The notes below the pieces were generated by a model. The model had not been told where the DNA came from and made no database searches. It worked only from the letters and a program-made list of their open reading frames with translations. A stretch of DNA of 64,000 nucleotides, taken from assembly GCA_030704615.1 (NCBI GenBank), contig CM060732.1:70539053-70603052 (forward strand). The letters run 5' to 3'. Positions 23,601 to 34,359 of this stretch are shown in pieces (position 1 is the first letter of the stretch; each line of letters starts with the position of its first letter). Both the position numbers and the translations under genes were made by a program. Source of the DNA: Takakia lepidozioides (Eukaryota > Streptophyta > Takakiopsida > Takakiales > Takakiaceae).

Positions 23601-23602
23601 AT
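17696..23602 (-). CDS. KASII: 3-oxoacyl-[acyl-carrier-protein] synthase II, chloroplastic (KASII), 13 exons
   Basis: Exons 23602-23218, 22190-21985, 21556-21353, 21205-21095, 20899-20804, 20564-20519, 20424-20345, 20061-19993, 19365-19281, 18945-18791, 18666-18586, 18117-18058 and 17827-17696 join with correct phases to give about 569 residues. Residues 1-150 are a Ser/Arg-rich plastid transit region; the thiolase-fold core starts at RRVVVTGMGV. The condensing-enzyme triad is complete: Cys315 (STACATSN), His455 (NAHATSN) and His491 (GHLLGAAGA), with spacings of 140 and 176 like those of bacterial FabF. The closing motif is SNSFGFGGHNSSLLFAPY. KASII elongates palmitoyl-ACP to stearoyl-ACP in the plastid stroma. 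Segments such as FPTRIAGEIKSFSTDG and NPFCVPFATTNMGSAM favour KASII over KASI. The start is the first true ATG, before AFAGPASPL. One oddity is SNRAGD where the family has STPAGD. LINE debris sits in the intron after exon 8. Confidence 0.95.
19650..19975 (-). mobile_element. LINE 3'-end fragment inside a KASII intron
   Basis: The minus-strand sequence 19970-19745 matches the end of the LINE fragment at 48.0-48.2 kb: gtactctcaccagagagac, a stretch coding for LVIGQITHRR, and gatatctggaaaactcgg. After it comes a short tail (about 19740-19650) with gcgcggggtcaatggccac. Versions of that tail also occur in introns of the 2OGD gene (near 12170) and pseudogene (near 46030). The insertion lies wholly in the intron between exons 8 and 9. 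Confidence 0.7.
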
Positions 23603-24825
23603 CACTTCAACACGCTTCCGCAACGCTATTCAAATCCCAGTGCAGGTATCTGCATGCGTGCCATCAAACTGTCAGAAGCTCAAAGCCACTTTGGAACCAG
23701 GGAACTCAGGTACACAATAGGTACACTAAGGTACACAATATCGCGATGACCAGTCTCCCACAAACAATCAGGACCATGTAAGCTATCCTCAGAACTTTGT
23801 CATGCCTGAACAGATCTGCAGCTACCTCACATGCACGTTGCATCGCACTTTGACTCCAAGCAAACACTCCCATTTAGATTTGCAAACCGCTGGTTAATGA
23901 TCCAAAATACAATGCAACCTGATCGTGAGCTGCTGAAGTTCCACTTTGAGAGGCAGAATACAGTTCCAAGAATAAATTACCATCTGCCACCACAAATGCG
24001 GCAGGTACCAAGAAAAGGGATGATACAATACGGTATAGCGCGTGATTTCGCTTTAGTCCGCTGTACATTTACCGTTCCGGCCAACTATATCCGCAAATCA
24101 TGACCGAAGATGTAGGAGACGGATAGCAGAAAGAAGCAGACGGACATAACCTCGAGAAAGTGTCAAGACAACCTATAACAGGGAAATGTTCATGCCAAGT
24201 GCAGATCACCCTAAAATCCGACTCTCTAAAATCCCTGGAATCCAAAAAAGCTTGAAAGCAAGCAGCATGGAGGCCTTCATCACCCTGCTATCGTCTCTTG
24301 CAAGGCCGCGTCGCCACACCACAGCCCTCGAGTTTCGCACGACACCAGACAGCGCAGGCTCATGCTGCTCCTTCACGTAGCCACCCCCACTAGCCGGTTT
24401 CGGTCACTTTGAACGCCAGAGCATCTCACTCTGACTGGAGCGGACGGTCATATTCACCTAAGGTGCCCTTTTTGTTTTTCTTCTCGTTTTTCTTTTCTTC
24501 CGTTTCCCCATGCCTACGTGGATTTGAACGTCAGACCTCCGCAGTATTTGTTGGAAGTTTGCTTAAATTGAATCTAGGTACCTATGATGAGTTATCTCGA
24601 TTTTTCACTACAGGGGTCTGTTGTTTTAGGAAAGTCAACGACACCCTGTGGGTTAAACATTGTCCCCTTTCGATGCATTCTTTAAAGAGTCCTTTACCGT
24701 CATCCAGATAATACCTACAGGGAATCTGATAAAAAAAGGAAAAATAAAGTAAAATCGGATAATCTCATAAATGAATATATATATATATATCAATATATGA
24801 AGCGAGACGTTTTGTTTCGTTTTGT
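23603..24825. other. Region upstream of KASII
   Basis: No gene was recognised. It should hold the KASII promoter and 5' leader. The last part has an (AT)n run (24776-24790) and a 40-bp piece of the R1 repeat tail (tatatgaagcgagacg plus tttgtttcgttttgttt, 24794-24830), a truncated copy of the (AAAAC)n-tailed family. Confidence 0.45.
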
Positions 24826-25527
24826 TTGTTGGCTGTCCCCCCTTCAGGGAGGAGACTTTTGTTGAGAAAAGCAATCATCCCCAAGGGTCCAACTGGATCG
24901 GGCTTCTTCCCGGTGAGAATAATGGAGGCATGGGGCTCCTTTCCCTTCACTAAAGCGGACCTGCAGCAGCTGGATGGTACCAGCTTGGCAGTCTCATTCT
25001 TGGAGTTGCACTCTTTCAAAAGCAGACCACTCACAGGCTGGGCACTTGGATCCATTTACGCGAGGGAAAAGGCAGCAATCTGCATCACCCTTTTGCTATA
25101 TGCCTTCATCGATGACTACACGAATTTCTTTTTGCTTAGTATCAAGCAAGGATTTCAATCAGTCTGGGTGACTGAAGCCATGGCGCTCCAGTATGGGGTG
25201 GGGAAAGAAAGAGACATCATGCTCGCACTTTCAAAAGGTATTATCCATGAATTCTTTCCTAACCTGAACCTCTCTTTGTCGCACATACAACATGTTGGAA
25301 TCATGGTGGAAAACAATGAATCTCATGCAGATTTGGCAATAATTCATGTGCTACCGATTATTTGCGGGTCGGATCTGGACACATCAGGTGCTCATGACTC
25401 ATGGCTTTGGGTACGTATGTACTTTCTGTCTTGCAAGGTTAAGGACCCCATGGAATGGGCTCATAGCAGAAATTTTTTCAAGGAGGGGATTGGGCTGGTG
25501 GACGAGCACTACAAGATGCACAGATGA
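24826..25527 (+). CDS. Unassigned ORF preceding an L1-like LINE (233 codons)
   Basis: An open frame of 233 residues whose TGA overlaps the next ATG as ATGA (25524-25527). I recognise no domain. There is a stretch of hydrophobic residues (ICITLLLYAF) and a Trp/Phe-rich C-terminal part. Its position just before two further ATGA-linked frames, the last an endonuclease, suggests that it belongs to the same retroelement, perhaps a nucleic-acid-binding ORF1 part. It could also be chance open sequence. The 5' boundary is uncertain. Confidence 0.4.
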   Translation: MLAVPPSGRRLLLRKAIIPKGPTGSGFFPVRIMEAWGSFPFTKADLQQLDGTSLAVSFLELHSFKSRPLTGWALGSIYAREKAAICITLLLYAFIDDYTNFFLLSIKQGFQSVWVTEAMALQYGVGKERDIMLALSKGIIHEFFPNLNLSLSHIQHVGIMVENNESHADLAIIHVLPIICGSDLDTSGAHDSWLWVRMYFLSCKVKDPMEWAHSRNFFKEGIGLVDEHYKMHR

Positions 25528-26117
25528 AGGATATCACAGTACCTCAGCAAGAACCAAATTTAAATAGAGAATTGGTGCTAGTGGGCAACACCAACTTCTT
25601 TTCCAACGCAACTGCAGATCACTCCATCACATTCCTGCTTCCGGAGGAGACGGTCGACTCCCCACCCCCGGTAAGCATGGACTCGCATGCCTCCTCATCT
25701 CCCCTCATTTTTTACATACCTCATGCTGCAAATGGGAAAAAGGTATGGACCCTAATGTTAGACAGCCATCCCTCCTCCCAGCAAGTTCTCCCAGGCTGGC
25801 GGGATACTTCTGTCCTTCCTTCTTTCCCTTTTGCCCTCCTCTTTCTGTCACAAACTTTATCCTGCAACATCTCTACTGATCTTCTCTCAGTTCGCAGGGA
25901 CAGTGGAAGCCAATTCATGCCTTTAAATTGCAAAAACAAAAGGAAACATGCCAAAACAGTGTTTACCTGGCAGCTTCCAGCTATACCTTTCTCGCTCAAA
26001 GGTTTCAAATGGGTTTCCACTTTGCCCATGTCGGATAAGCGCACTAAGTTCTTCTTTGACCCCATCTGGCCATCAAATCGTGTAGAACACACGGGCCTTT
26101 CTGTCTCCCCCAAATGA
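25524..26117 (+). CDS. Putative LINE ORF1-like frame
   Basis: A 197-residue frame that starts in a 4-bp ATGA overlap with the preceding ORF and ends in a second ATGA overlap (26114-26117) with the endonuclease frame. The sequence is Ser/Pro-rich (for example PEETVDSPPPVSM) with no visible zinc knuckle or RRM. Its role as ORF1 is inferred only from its position before the endonuclease. Confidence 0.4.
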   Translation: MKDITVPQQEPNLNRELVLVGNTNFFSNATADHSITFLLPEETVDSPPPVSMDSHASSSPLIFYIPHAANGKKVWTLMLDSHPSSQQVLPGWRDTSVLPSFPFALLFLSQTLSCNISTDLLSVRRDSGSQFMPLNCKNKRKHAKTVFTWQLPAIPFSLKGFKWVSTLPMSDKRTKFFFDPIWPSNRVEHTGLSVSPK

Positions 26118-27095
26118 ATCTATCCCTATGCTCTTGGAATGTGCGGGGCCTGGGCTCCCACCACTCTACCCCCAAAAGGGCCAGAGTTAGAAGCTGGCCT
26201 CCACATTTGTTAGGGGTTCTAATCTGCTATTTCTACAAGAATACAAGTTAGATCAACACAAAATTGCCTCCTTAGGTGCTTCCCTATGGCCCTCCTACAC
26301 TGCATTTTGGAACCCCACGGTGATAGATTCAAGAGGTGGCACAACTATTCTTGTATCTCCTTCTCTCCTTCATTCCATTACTTCCAACGCCGTCTGGATC
26401 CAGGGTAGAGTCCAGTTTCTAGCTATGAATCTGGGTCAATCCCTTGGTGAAGTAGGGCTTCTAAATACCTATGCCCCCAATGGGGAGGAGGAAAGAGTTC
26501 TTTTTTGGAATCAGATCAGGGACAATATGCTGCAGCACCCACACATCCAACACTGGCTCATGGGAGGAGACTTCAACATGGTGGAAGAGGAGACAGATCG
26601 ACTGGGAAGGTCAGCTCATGGGCTCTCCACAATGGAAAAGAACTCCTGGGATGCGATGTGTTTCACTGTGGGTCTCCTTGATGCAACTGCTCCACGGCAG
26701 GGTGACCTAGAATTCTCTTGGAGCAACAACAGGGACCCGCCTAATCTGTGCCAGGCGCGCTTGGATAGATTTTATTGCTCACCTACTTTGCTGGCTTGGA
26801 CCAAGAGCATCCCACTACAACCAATTTTACCGGAGTTTGATCATGTAGCTGTTCACATCCTCCTTAGTGCTCCAGGGTATAGGTTGAAGGGCAGAGGTTT
26901 CTTCAAAATGAATCTGCCTATTCTCCAAGTCCCAGAGGTGGTTACTGCCCTACAGAAGGCATGGACCTCGGCAATTATCCCTTACACCTCCCCCACAGTG
27001 CGGTTCCTGGAAAAGCTGGACATGCTGAGAAACATGTGTAAACACATCTCGAAGGAAAAAGCAGTGGAAATGGCAGAAGACTGAAAGCTCTGACA
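26114..27095 (+). pseudogene. L1-like LINE ORF2, apurinic endonuclease domain, truncated
   Basis: The frame opens at ATG 26114 with LCSWNVRGLG, the first endonuclease motif. A one-base shift near 26225 moves it to the frame that contains LLFLQEYKLDQ (catalytic Glu), LNTYAPNGEEERVLFWNQI, LMGGDFNMVEEETDRLGR (catalytic Asp/Asn), a WSNN..P..CQARLDRF segment and FDHVAVHI. These are the motifs of the L1-clade EN domain that nicks the genomic target. The reading frame ends at 27084 and is cut off before the reverse transcriptase, where hAT-derived DNA follows. The frameshift and truncation make it non-functional. Confidence 0.85.
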
Positions 27096-27261
27096 AAGTG
27101 CTTGGAGGTATGTCAGTTCCAATTTTTGTCCAGACATGAGGGCCCTCAGACTATGGTTCTTACAAAACTGCTAAGATGAACCTCTCTATATTGCTTACTA
27201 CCAATACACCACCTTCAAATGAGAGAGTGGCAGTAAACATAACATAAAGTGTATACTTTTC

Positions 27262-28312
27262 CAGACCACGATGAAACACAATGCTGAATCTGTGATGTTG
27301 CAAGATAAGAAGGAGTGCAACTCTTTGCGCCATCTCTGGCTACGACTGACAACTTCGCAACTTCTTACAAATAAGATTGCGGAATATTTCAAGTTGGCAG
27401 AGATCGCCCTGGTTCAAGTCCTTGGCTATGTAGAAGATGAAAGATGTTTCAGTACAGTAAGCTTCATGAAGAACAAGCTCCGCAATCGACTCATGAATCA
27501 TTTGGATTTGACTGTGAGAATGTACAGTCAATCGTTTTATATTACACTATAGGATTTTCCATACGATCAGGCCATCGCTAGCTGGAAAGAGAAGAAATTT
27601 GCTATGGCATGGATTTGTAGGCACTGAGTAGGTTTTCTAGATAAGTTATGTGGCTTTTTGCATTAGGGTATGGCCTTGCTGCCTGCATCTACAGTAATCG
27701 AACTCGACACTTAATCAGATCATTCTACAGTTTTCCATATGCTTCTGCCTGCAATGATGCAACCCTAGGATGTACTGTGTTTAACTGTTGATTTGAACTT
27801 GTGCAATCGCACATAGAACTAGGCATATAAATATCTTTACATAGTGTCTGCAGTTGAAAATGGACATTTGAGCAATCATTTCACTTCTAGTGCTACTTGT
27901 TCCAAGCTATTAGCAATATGTAGCGTTACGGCACTAGTGTATTGTATGCCATAGGTGGTAACTTCTGTGAGGCCTGGGCTGTAGGAATGTACTCATTAGG
28001 AGCTTCCATAATTGTGTTGTTGATTGTTGGTTCTTTCTCTATTATTAAGCCATTCTAGACCAATGCTCGCCTGTTCAGATGGACAGATTGAAGAAGTGCC
28101 ACCTATTTTCTCAATTATAGAGGCCTCACGGTCAAATGTATCTGAATGTGTATGTCCATGTGGAGATTTCGTGTGATCCTGTTCTCTTGACCTCTCCTTG
28201 CAGGTTGTAATTTGTGGATAAAATTGGTGCCATGGTTGTGTTGTCCCCTGTTCACTCCACTTGGTCTGTTTATTGGCAGGGTTGTAAAGTCATGTGATAA
28301 AAAAAGAGGTTG
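27262..28312 (+). pseudogene. hAT transposase C-terminal end (copy 1)
   Basis: The frame contains VEDERCFSTVSFMKNKLRNR followed by LMNHLDLTVRMYSQSF, the hAT C-terminal dimerisation domain (normally S/ERxFS...KxxLRNRL...L...). The rest of the 1.05-kb block is 3' non-coding sequence ending ataaaaaaagaggttggaaa. A copy of the same block with a few differences lies at 39993-40978. This one carries an extra segment of about 66 bp (28130-28195). The N-terminal DDE parts of the transposase are absent. Confidence 0.8.
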
Positions 28313-28324
28313 GAAAGTGCGACC

Positions 28325-28665
28325 TCGAGTGCGACCAAGTGCATGACAAGGCCTCTTCCAGTTAAGTTTGAAAGAAGTGTAAGCCCAAAGCTCCGGTGAG
28401 GGTGCTTGAATTGAGAAGCTCTTCCTGAACTGCCTCAAAAGAGATATCACAAGATATCCATCATGAAGAATCACCAATCTTACCACCTTGTCTACCTACC
28501 CAGTCATAAAGTACAGATGGCTTCTCTGCTGAGAAACATAGCTGTATGAACCAGTGTTGGACTGGTGTATAGAGGCTTGGGCCGGATATTAACCCTGGGT
28601 ATTACATAATCAACCTGGCTGGTATTGGTTGTTGTGTAACTGGCCCTTAATTTGTGCTGCGCCAT
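28325..28665. repeat. Inverted copy of 17145-17490
   Basis: About 340 bp matches the segment beside SINE copy 2 in opposite orientation. It sits exactly between the hAT end (left) and the truncated 3' end of the minus-strand LINE (right), sharing the phrase aattaagggccag with the other copy at the LINE junction. Confidence 0.85.
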
Positions 28666-31600
28666 CCGGGTGGATACGAGAGCACGCTGTGGTGAGTGCT
28701 GCGCCCTATGCAAGCTGGACATAGGCGGTCCTCCCGTTGCAGGTTTTCCCATCTGCCAGTCTCTATCCGTAGGTTGTGGGAACCCACCCTGAACCGCCCC
28801 AATGCCCTCAGGAGGGAAGGAGATAAGGATGCTGAAAGGTAATTTGGTCTCAAGATTCTATCATCGCGGAGCACCAAGAATGTCTCTCGATAGAAGTGGA
28901 GCTTTGTCGTGAGATTGGGTAGCTTCCAAGTTCTCTTGACATGTAATTCCATAAGCTCTCTCCTAATGAGTCTGTTGCGGTCATGTTTGGATGTGATGTC
29001 CACCTCATCTGGATTCATTGGTAATAGGAAAGCAGTAGAAAGTCCGTTACGTTGAAATAAACTGTCCACTCGAGCATACCAGGAGTTCCTGAAACCTGCA
29101 GCTTTGAGCCTCATAGATGTTGTGAGGGCCCTTACCACGAGCCCCTTGGGTGGAAGGGCCTATAATCTATGGAGAAAGATTGTAAGCCGGAAGAGGGCCT
29201 CGGATTGCAATGGTACACATGCGAACTCTGCACCTAGGATCTGAGATGGAGTTGTGCTCCTGGCGCCAAGCATTGCTTGGAGAAAAGATGACTGTAATGG
29301 TTCCAAATTCTTTTCCCACCAGGAGACAGGGACACCAGGTGCCCAGAACTCACAACCATAGATGGTAGCAGGGCTGACGACCGTGTCAAACAGCCACTTT
29401 TTGGTTGGGGGATGACGCAGATGTATTTGCTTGCATTTGGCCTGAAGGCGGACGGAGGCTGCCTTACCTTTAGTCAATCTGTCCAAGGCAGTGGCTGCAA
29501 AGTGAAACTTGGGGGAGTGGATAACTAGACCCAGGTACCGGTATGATTTCACAATCTCAATTTCCTGCTGGTTGAAGATGAATTTACGATCAGCCTGGCC
29601 ATTGAAGACCATGATCTTGGTCTTGCTAAGATTGACTTGCATCCCATAGTCTTTGCAGATCTGTTCCAAAATTTTGAGATGGCGTTGCAGGAAGACCGGG
29701 GATTGTGCCAAAAGGGCAACATCATCAGCGTAGAGGAGATCTGATTTTGTTGATCCCCCATCCAATGGTACCCCAACCCCATGATTTTTTGATATGTAAT
29801 TCTCCAAGGCATCAATGTAGATCCTGAACAGGGTAGGTGAAAGGGGGCAGCCCTGTTTGACTCCAATGTTGTTGTGGACCTCGGCTGAGAATTCACGAGC
29901 GATGTTGACCATGCTAGTGACAATCTCATACATAGAAGAGATGGCACAAAGGATGTCTGGAGGGACTTCCACTCTATGGAGCCGTTGGAAGAGAAGGTCC
30001 CGAAGAACTGAATCAAAGGCTTTGTGAAAGTCCACGAATCAAACATAGACCATTCTTTTGTCATAGCGTGCACTTTCCACCATAACCTGAAGAGTGAAGA
30101 TGTGGTCAATAGTGGATCTGTTGCGATGGAAACCAGCCTATCCCTCAGCACGAATGCGAGAGGACTCAGCCCAATCATCCAGTTCCATGGCCACTACTGC
30201 CCCAAACAGTTTAGCAAGTACGAGGACACCATGATAGTACGATAGTTGGTCGGTGCGAGCCTGTCACCGCTCTTGAAAAGTGGGTGGATGATGCTCTTTG
30301 TCCACTCTGTTGGAAAGCCCCGTTGTACTACCTCATTGAAGAGGTTAGCTATAAAAGGGGCTAAAGTAGGTGCAACTTGCTTGATGAATTCACTCTGAAG
30401 TCCTGAAATGTCCACTGCTCTGCCATTTTGGAGCTTCTTGATTGCCTTACTGACATTGGCCGTAGTAAAGAGAGAGAAGTGAAGGGGTTTAGAGGTTATA
30501 GGAGAGGGAGTTTGGGTTGGGGAATGATACAAAGACTGTGCATACTCATGCTAGACGTGAATGTCAGTGATTGGGGGAGGGTCTCTATGAGGTTTAAGGA
30601 GGGACCAACAAGAACGAGGAGAAAATCTGATTTTAGCAAGGAAAGAAGATTGCAACTTGATAGTGTAGGCTCTTTTTTGGATCTAATGAGGGACTTATAG
30701 TGCTTAAGAGCAAGATTAGTGGACTCTGGAGATGAATTGGTATCTAGTAGTAAAGATTTGATGTGACGTCTAGCAGTCTTGCATTCCTCGTCATAAAATG
30801 GTGCATAACGACGAGTGAAGAAGGGTGGGGAGGTAGATGGAAGGGTGATGGGAAAGGATCGCAGGGCTGAGTCCCAAAGGGCTTGAGTAAGATATGTTGC
30901 CTTGTCGTTAGGAGATGGTAGATGTAGAATGGAGGGGAGGGTTGACGCTAGGTATGTTTCATACTCGGCGTCGTGTAAGTGAGAGAAATGTGTATTGAAG
31001 TGGATACGTGGGTGTAAGGGAAGAGAAGCAGAGGGGTCCTTCACGGGGAGGGAGATGGAAGGAAATGCAAAGGAAAGGCAAGAGTGATCAAAATCCGGGT
31101 ACCTCGTGATGTAAAAGGAGCTTATTCTATCAGACTTGTTGGGGCTCCCCAAGAGACAGTCAACCACGCTCTGGCCCTTGTACGTGTGGCAAGTGAACTG
31201 GCTGGAGGATTTGAAGTTGGTTGTTCCATTGTAAATGGCAAGCCCCTGAGTTTCAGAAACTTGAGTAGATGGTGACCGTAGCTTGTGATTTTGCAAGAGG
31301 AATCTGCACTTTGCCTCTCCAATTCCGTATGCGAGCGTTGGATGTGTAGAGGATCCGTGTGGTCGAAGGTGGGGGCCTGTAGTGATCATGTACGGGCGTT
31401 GAAATCTCCAACCAAGAAAATGTCCGTGTGTGGGGTACGGAGACGGGCCATATCGTCTTCCAATGGAACAAATGGTGAATCTGTTCGAATATGTAGGCCA
31501 CTGTGTGGAGATGCAGCTGGAGCAAAATAACATCCCGCCAGTAGGATGTTGTAGCCTTTAATGTGACACCAAATGTACCTTGCCAGTGGGTCTTTGTATG

Positions 31601-31919
31601 GGAAGGAGATAAATGGGAGAAGCCAGTCGGCAAAGTAACAAGCCACACCTCCAGATCCTTTGAGACCTGTACATGGACGAATCACTGACTGAACGCTATA
31701 ACCGAGAATAAAAAAGGGGTCATTTCCTTCGTACGCATGTGTTTCCAAAAGAAAAAGAACATCACACTTGGAAAGAATATCTAGAAGCCCTTGGGGGTGG
31801 CTCCACAACGAGCTATTACAGTTCCATGAGCCAATGTGTAGATGTGAGCGTGCATTGGTCTCATGGTGCCCCAAGGGCCTATTTAGAGCTAGAGGGGTGA
31901 TGCTCATGCTCCCGGACAA
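28660..31919 (-). pseudogene. LINE ORF2 (endonuclease-reverse transcriptase), multiple frameshifts
   Basis: Starts at 31919. The endonuclease has IGSWNCNSSLW, LLETHAYEGND, LVGDFNART and, after a frame change near 31390, PDFDHSCLSF. The reverse transcriptase has NYRTIMVSSYL (near 30240), FHKAFDSV, GVKQGCPLSPTLF and the catalytic LLYADDVALLA (near 29730), followed by a thumb and connector. The C-terminus ends at CPACIG, where the usual Cys/His cluster would continue. At least three frame changes (about 31390, 30500-30190, 29150) split it. It is on the opposite strand from the neighbouring L1-like endonuclease. Confidence 0.85.
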
Positions 31920-31974
31920 TTACCCTCCCCTTTCGGTACACGGCATAATGCCCCTGAGCTCGAGCTTGCTTAAC

Positions 31975-33001
31975 CTACAAGAGTTGCGCCCGCATGGCGT
32001 TGTATTGCAAAGGGGTCAAGTCATCGTTGAGGTACATACCTTGACCTCTCAATTGAGGCCTCTGCCTGAGGACTTTATCCCGAGCACCCTTGTCCTTGAA
32101 TCTAATGAAGAGGACTTTGTGCTCTGAAGATCCTGCACGCCAAGCCCTCGCTCCCCGTGGTAGAGCAAGGTTTTGCTGAATAAGGTTGGTGGCAGCGTCA
32201 AGAGGGTCCCCCTCAGCAAGGCTCCCTAGCTTCCCAGTGACCCTGATGTTAAGGGCTTTGAAAGCCCGTTGTTGTTCCTCTCGCAAGGTAGCCGAGAGTG
32301 TCTCCTCTAGAGAGTGAGGACTGTTGTTGGATTTGCTCCCCTTAACTGAGGCCTCTGCCTTGTGAGCTTGGAGCTCCCGAGCCATTGTAGACGTCGCAGT
32401 TCTGTGTGTTTCCAGCTCTTTGCTAAGGGATTCCACCTGCAGGTGGATGCTTGCCGTGAGGGGATCTGGGAGGCTCTTCTCTACGAAGGTCTTCACTTCG
32501 CCTTCAAGTTTTGAAAGACGCGTATGTGTGGATTTGTCATTGAGATGTTTCGACAGACCTTGAAGTTTGCTATTGCACTCTTGAAGAGAGGCCCGCAAAG
32601 CGTTGTCCTGAACTTGCATATTGTCCAGCAATTTCTCCAGGTCTGTGTCTCTGTCATGCGCTTCTGCCAATCTTTGTCCAAAGAAGCCATGCGCTTCTCC
32701 CAGTCTTTGTTAAGGGAAGCCATCCGCGTCTCCCAGTCTTTGCCAACCGCTCCTCCGAGTCATTGTCTCGAGCAGCGAGCACTTGCTACAGAGTCTCCTC
32801 CGAGATGCATTTCATTTGTAAGATGGTGATTTGGTCCTGAAGCGTTTGAACATCAGCACTCCTTGTGGAGTACTGACACAAAGGAGAGGCATGTTGAGAG
32901 ACAGGGGCAGGAAGAAGATGGAGAGGGGAATGAGGTCGGGGTGAGGGAGACGGGGAGTCTGCCTCCTCGCCAACCGTCCTTTGGCGTTTGGAGGATGTCA
33001 T
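31975..33001 (-). pseudogene. LINE ORF1 (coiled coil plus RRM-like), frameshifted
   Basis: Starts at ATG 33001 (MTSSKRQRTVGEEADSPSPS), a Ser/Pro-rich N-terminus. After a stop and frame changes near 32790-32670 it continues as a long heptad-rich helix (LSKLEGEVKTFVEKSL, VESLSKELETHRT). The C-terminal globular part includes ALNIRVTGKL and LFIRFKDKGARDKVLRQR, resembling the RRM-like ORF1p domain. ORF1p-type proteins bind the element RNA as trimers; that is family knowledge. There is an internal duplication of a KDWEKRM/KDWQKRM unit around 32670-32720. Confidence 0.75.
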
Positions 33002-34105
33002 GGTGTGGTGGAGGCGGCGCTAGCGCGCCGACGCGCAAGCGTCAACGTGCTACTGCGCGCGAGAGAGGAAAATGAGAGAGGAAGAGAGTAAAGAACATAC
33101 CTGGTAGTGGAGGTAGTGAAGAAAGAGAGAGAGAGTAAAGAAAGCAAGAAACTTTATAACATTTTCAGTGGGCTATGGATCCCTTCCTTTGTTAGAGTCT
33201 AGTACATGGTTTTATGAATCAAGACGGAGTGCACGATGTTTTTGCCAGATCCACTTCTTGAAAAGATTCTTCCATGCAAATTATGTCGAATCTTACGACC
33301 CATCATGTCTTTCAAGGAAAACATTTCCAAGCTTTGAAGTCGCTTGGAAGTTCGTCGGACACTTGGTCATCTTCCCCTGCCTTCCAGGACCAAGATACGC
33401 AAATATCTGGACACGTAAAATATCTGAAGCACATGCACGATATCGAACCTAACTTACTAATTCCACATCTTGGAATAGTAAACTCTGAAAAACTTGGATC
33501 TATCCTGCGATGCAGCATTTGCAGCGCGCGTGCAGGCTCTACTGCGGTCCCTTAAAAGTTCCACCACAGATAGGTCCGGGACAGGTCTCTTAAGGGAATC
33601 TCTAAAACTCGTGCCACTCCGTCCAACAAAACACGTCTTCCCTGACGATCACCATAACCTAAACCCACAGCAGTACCATCATCTTTGGCATCCTTACTCT
33701 GATCACTGTGGAAGATCAGCTCTTCTGGACCTTCTCTTCCGCAACACCACGATCGGAGAATTGTTCACGGGGCTTCCGAAGAGGAAGAAGACTCATCAGC
33801 TCCAGCTGCCATTCATCTTCTTCCAAGCTGCTTCTTGCTGTCGGCAAGCTGCAAACAAGGCAGAGACTCACTCACATGCAGAGAAAAGGGACATGGAAAG
33901 TAAAGAGGAATCAAGCACACTACCGTAGTTCATTTTGGCTCTCTGGATGAAATGTTGGATGGATGCCAACATGTCCAAATGGATGAATTCTCGCCTTTAT
34001 AACTAGGTAGTAACGTATTATAATTAAAATATACCATATAATCAGAAGTTTATTTTTTATTTTTTAAAGTAAAACATTTATTCATTTAAACATTTATAGA
34101 AGGTC
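33002..34105. other. Unassigned DNA right of the LINE
   Basis: 33010-33170 is purine-rich (gagagagg repeats), probably the 5' untranslated region of the minus-strand LINE or its flank. 33170-34105 holds short open frames on the plus strand, with phrases such as GLPKRKKTHQLQLPF, that match no family known to me. Confidence 0.35.
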
Positions 34106-34109
34106 CAAT

Positions 34110-34330
34110 CACACTAGCAAAAAGAGGATTTTTGATCCAGGAGATCTGGTATTATTGTTCGACAGTCGGAACGAGGAATTCAAGGCCAAGTTCGACTCAT
34201 ACTGGATGGGCCCTATCTTGTCAAGACATTCTTTGACAACGGCTCATTACATTGGAGACACTGAGGGGAGTGAAGTTCCCCAATCTGGTGAACGGTGTCC
34301 GGTGCAAGCACTACTACATGTGAGTTCTTT
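34110..34330 (+). pseudogene. Ty3/gypsy pol C-terminal fragment (integrase tail)
   Basis: The frame reads FDPGDLVLLFDSRNEEFKAK then FDSYWMGP, and after a one-base shift LVKTFFDNGSLH and FPNLVNGVRCKHYYM. This is the typical end of Ty3/gypsy integrase (F..GDLVLL.D.R...G KF...W.GP..V......G...L). The rest of the retrotransposon is absent nearby, so it is an isolated fragment. Confidence 0.75.
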
Positions 34331-34359
34331 TAACCAATGAGGTTTTTTCCCCATTAAGA

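Larger units (their letters stand above)
28660..33001 (-). mobile_element. Nearly full-length non-LTR retrotransposon (LINE), decayed
   Basis: Reading leftward, the element has an ORF1 region (33001-31975), a 56-bp spacer, then ORF2 with endonuclease, reverse transcriptase and the start of a C-terminal Cys motif (CPAC), cut off at 28660. Several frameshifts interrupt both ORFs, so it cannot be autonomous. Its RT phrases (PTNYRTIMVSSYL, GVKQGCPLSPTLF) differ from those of the L1-like pieces elsewhere in the window, so it is a separate LINE lineage. Confidence 0.88.
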
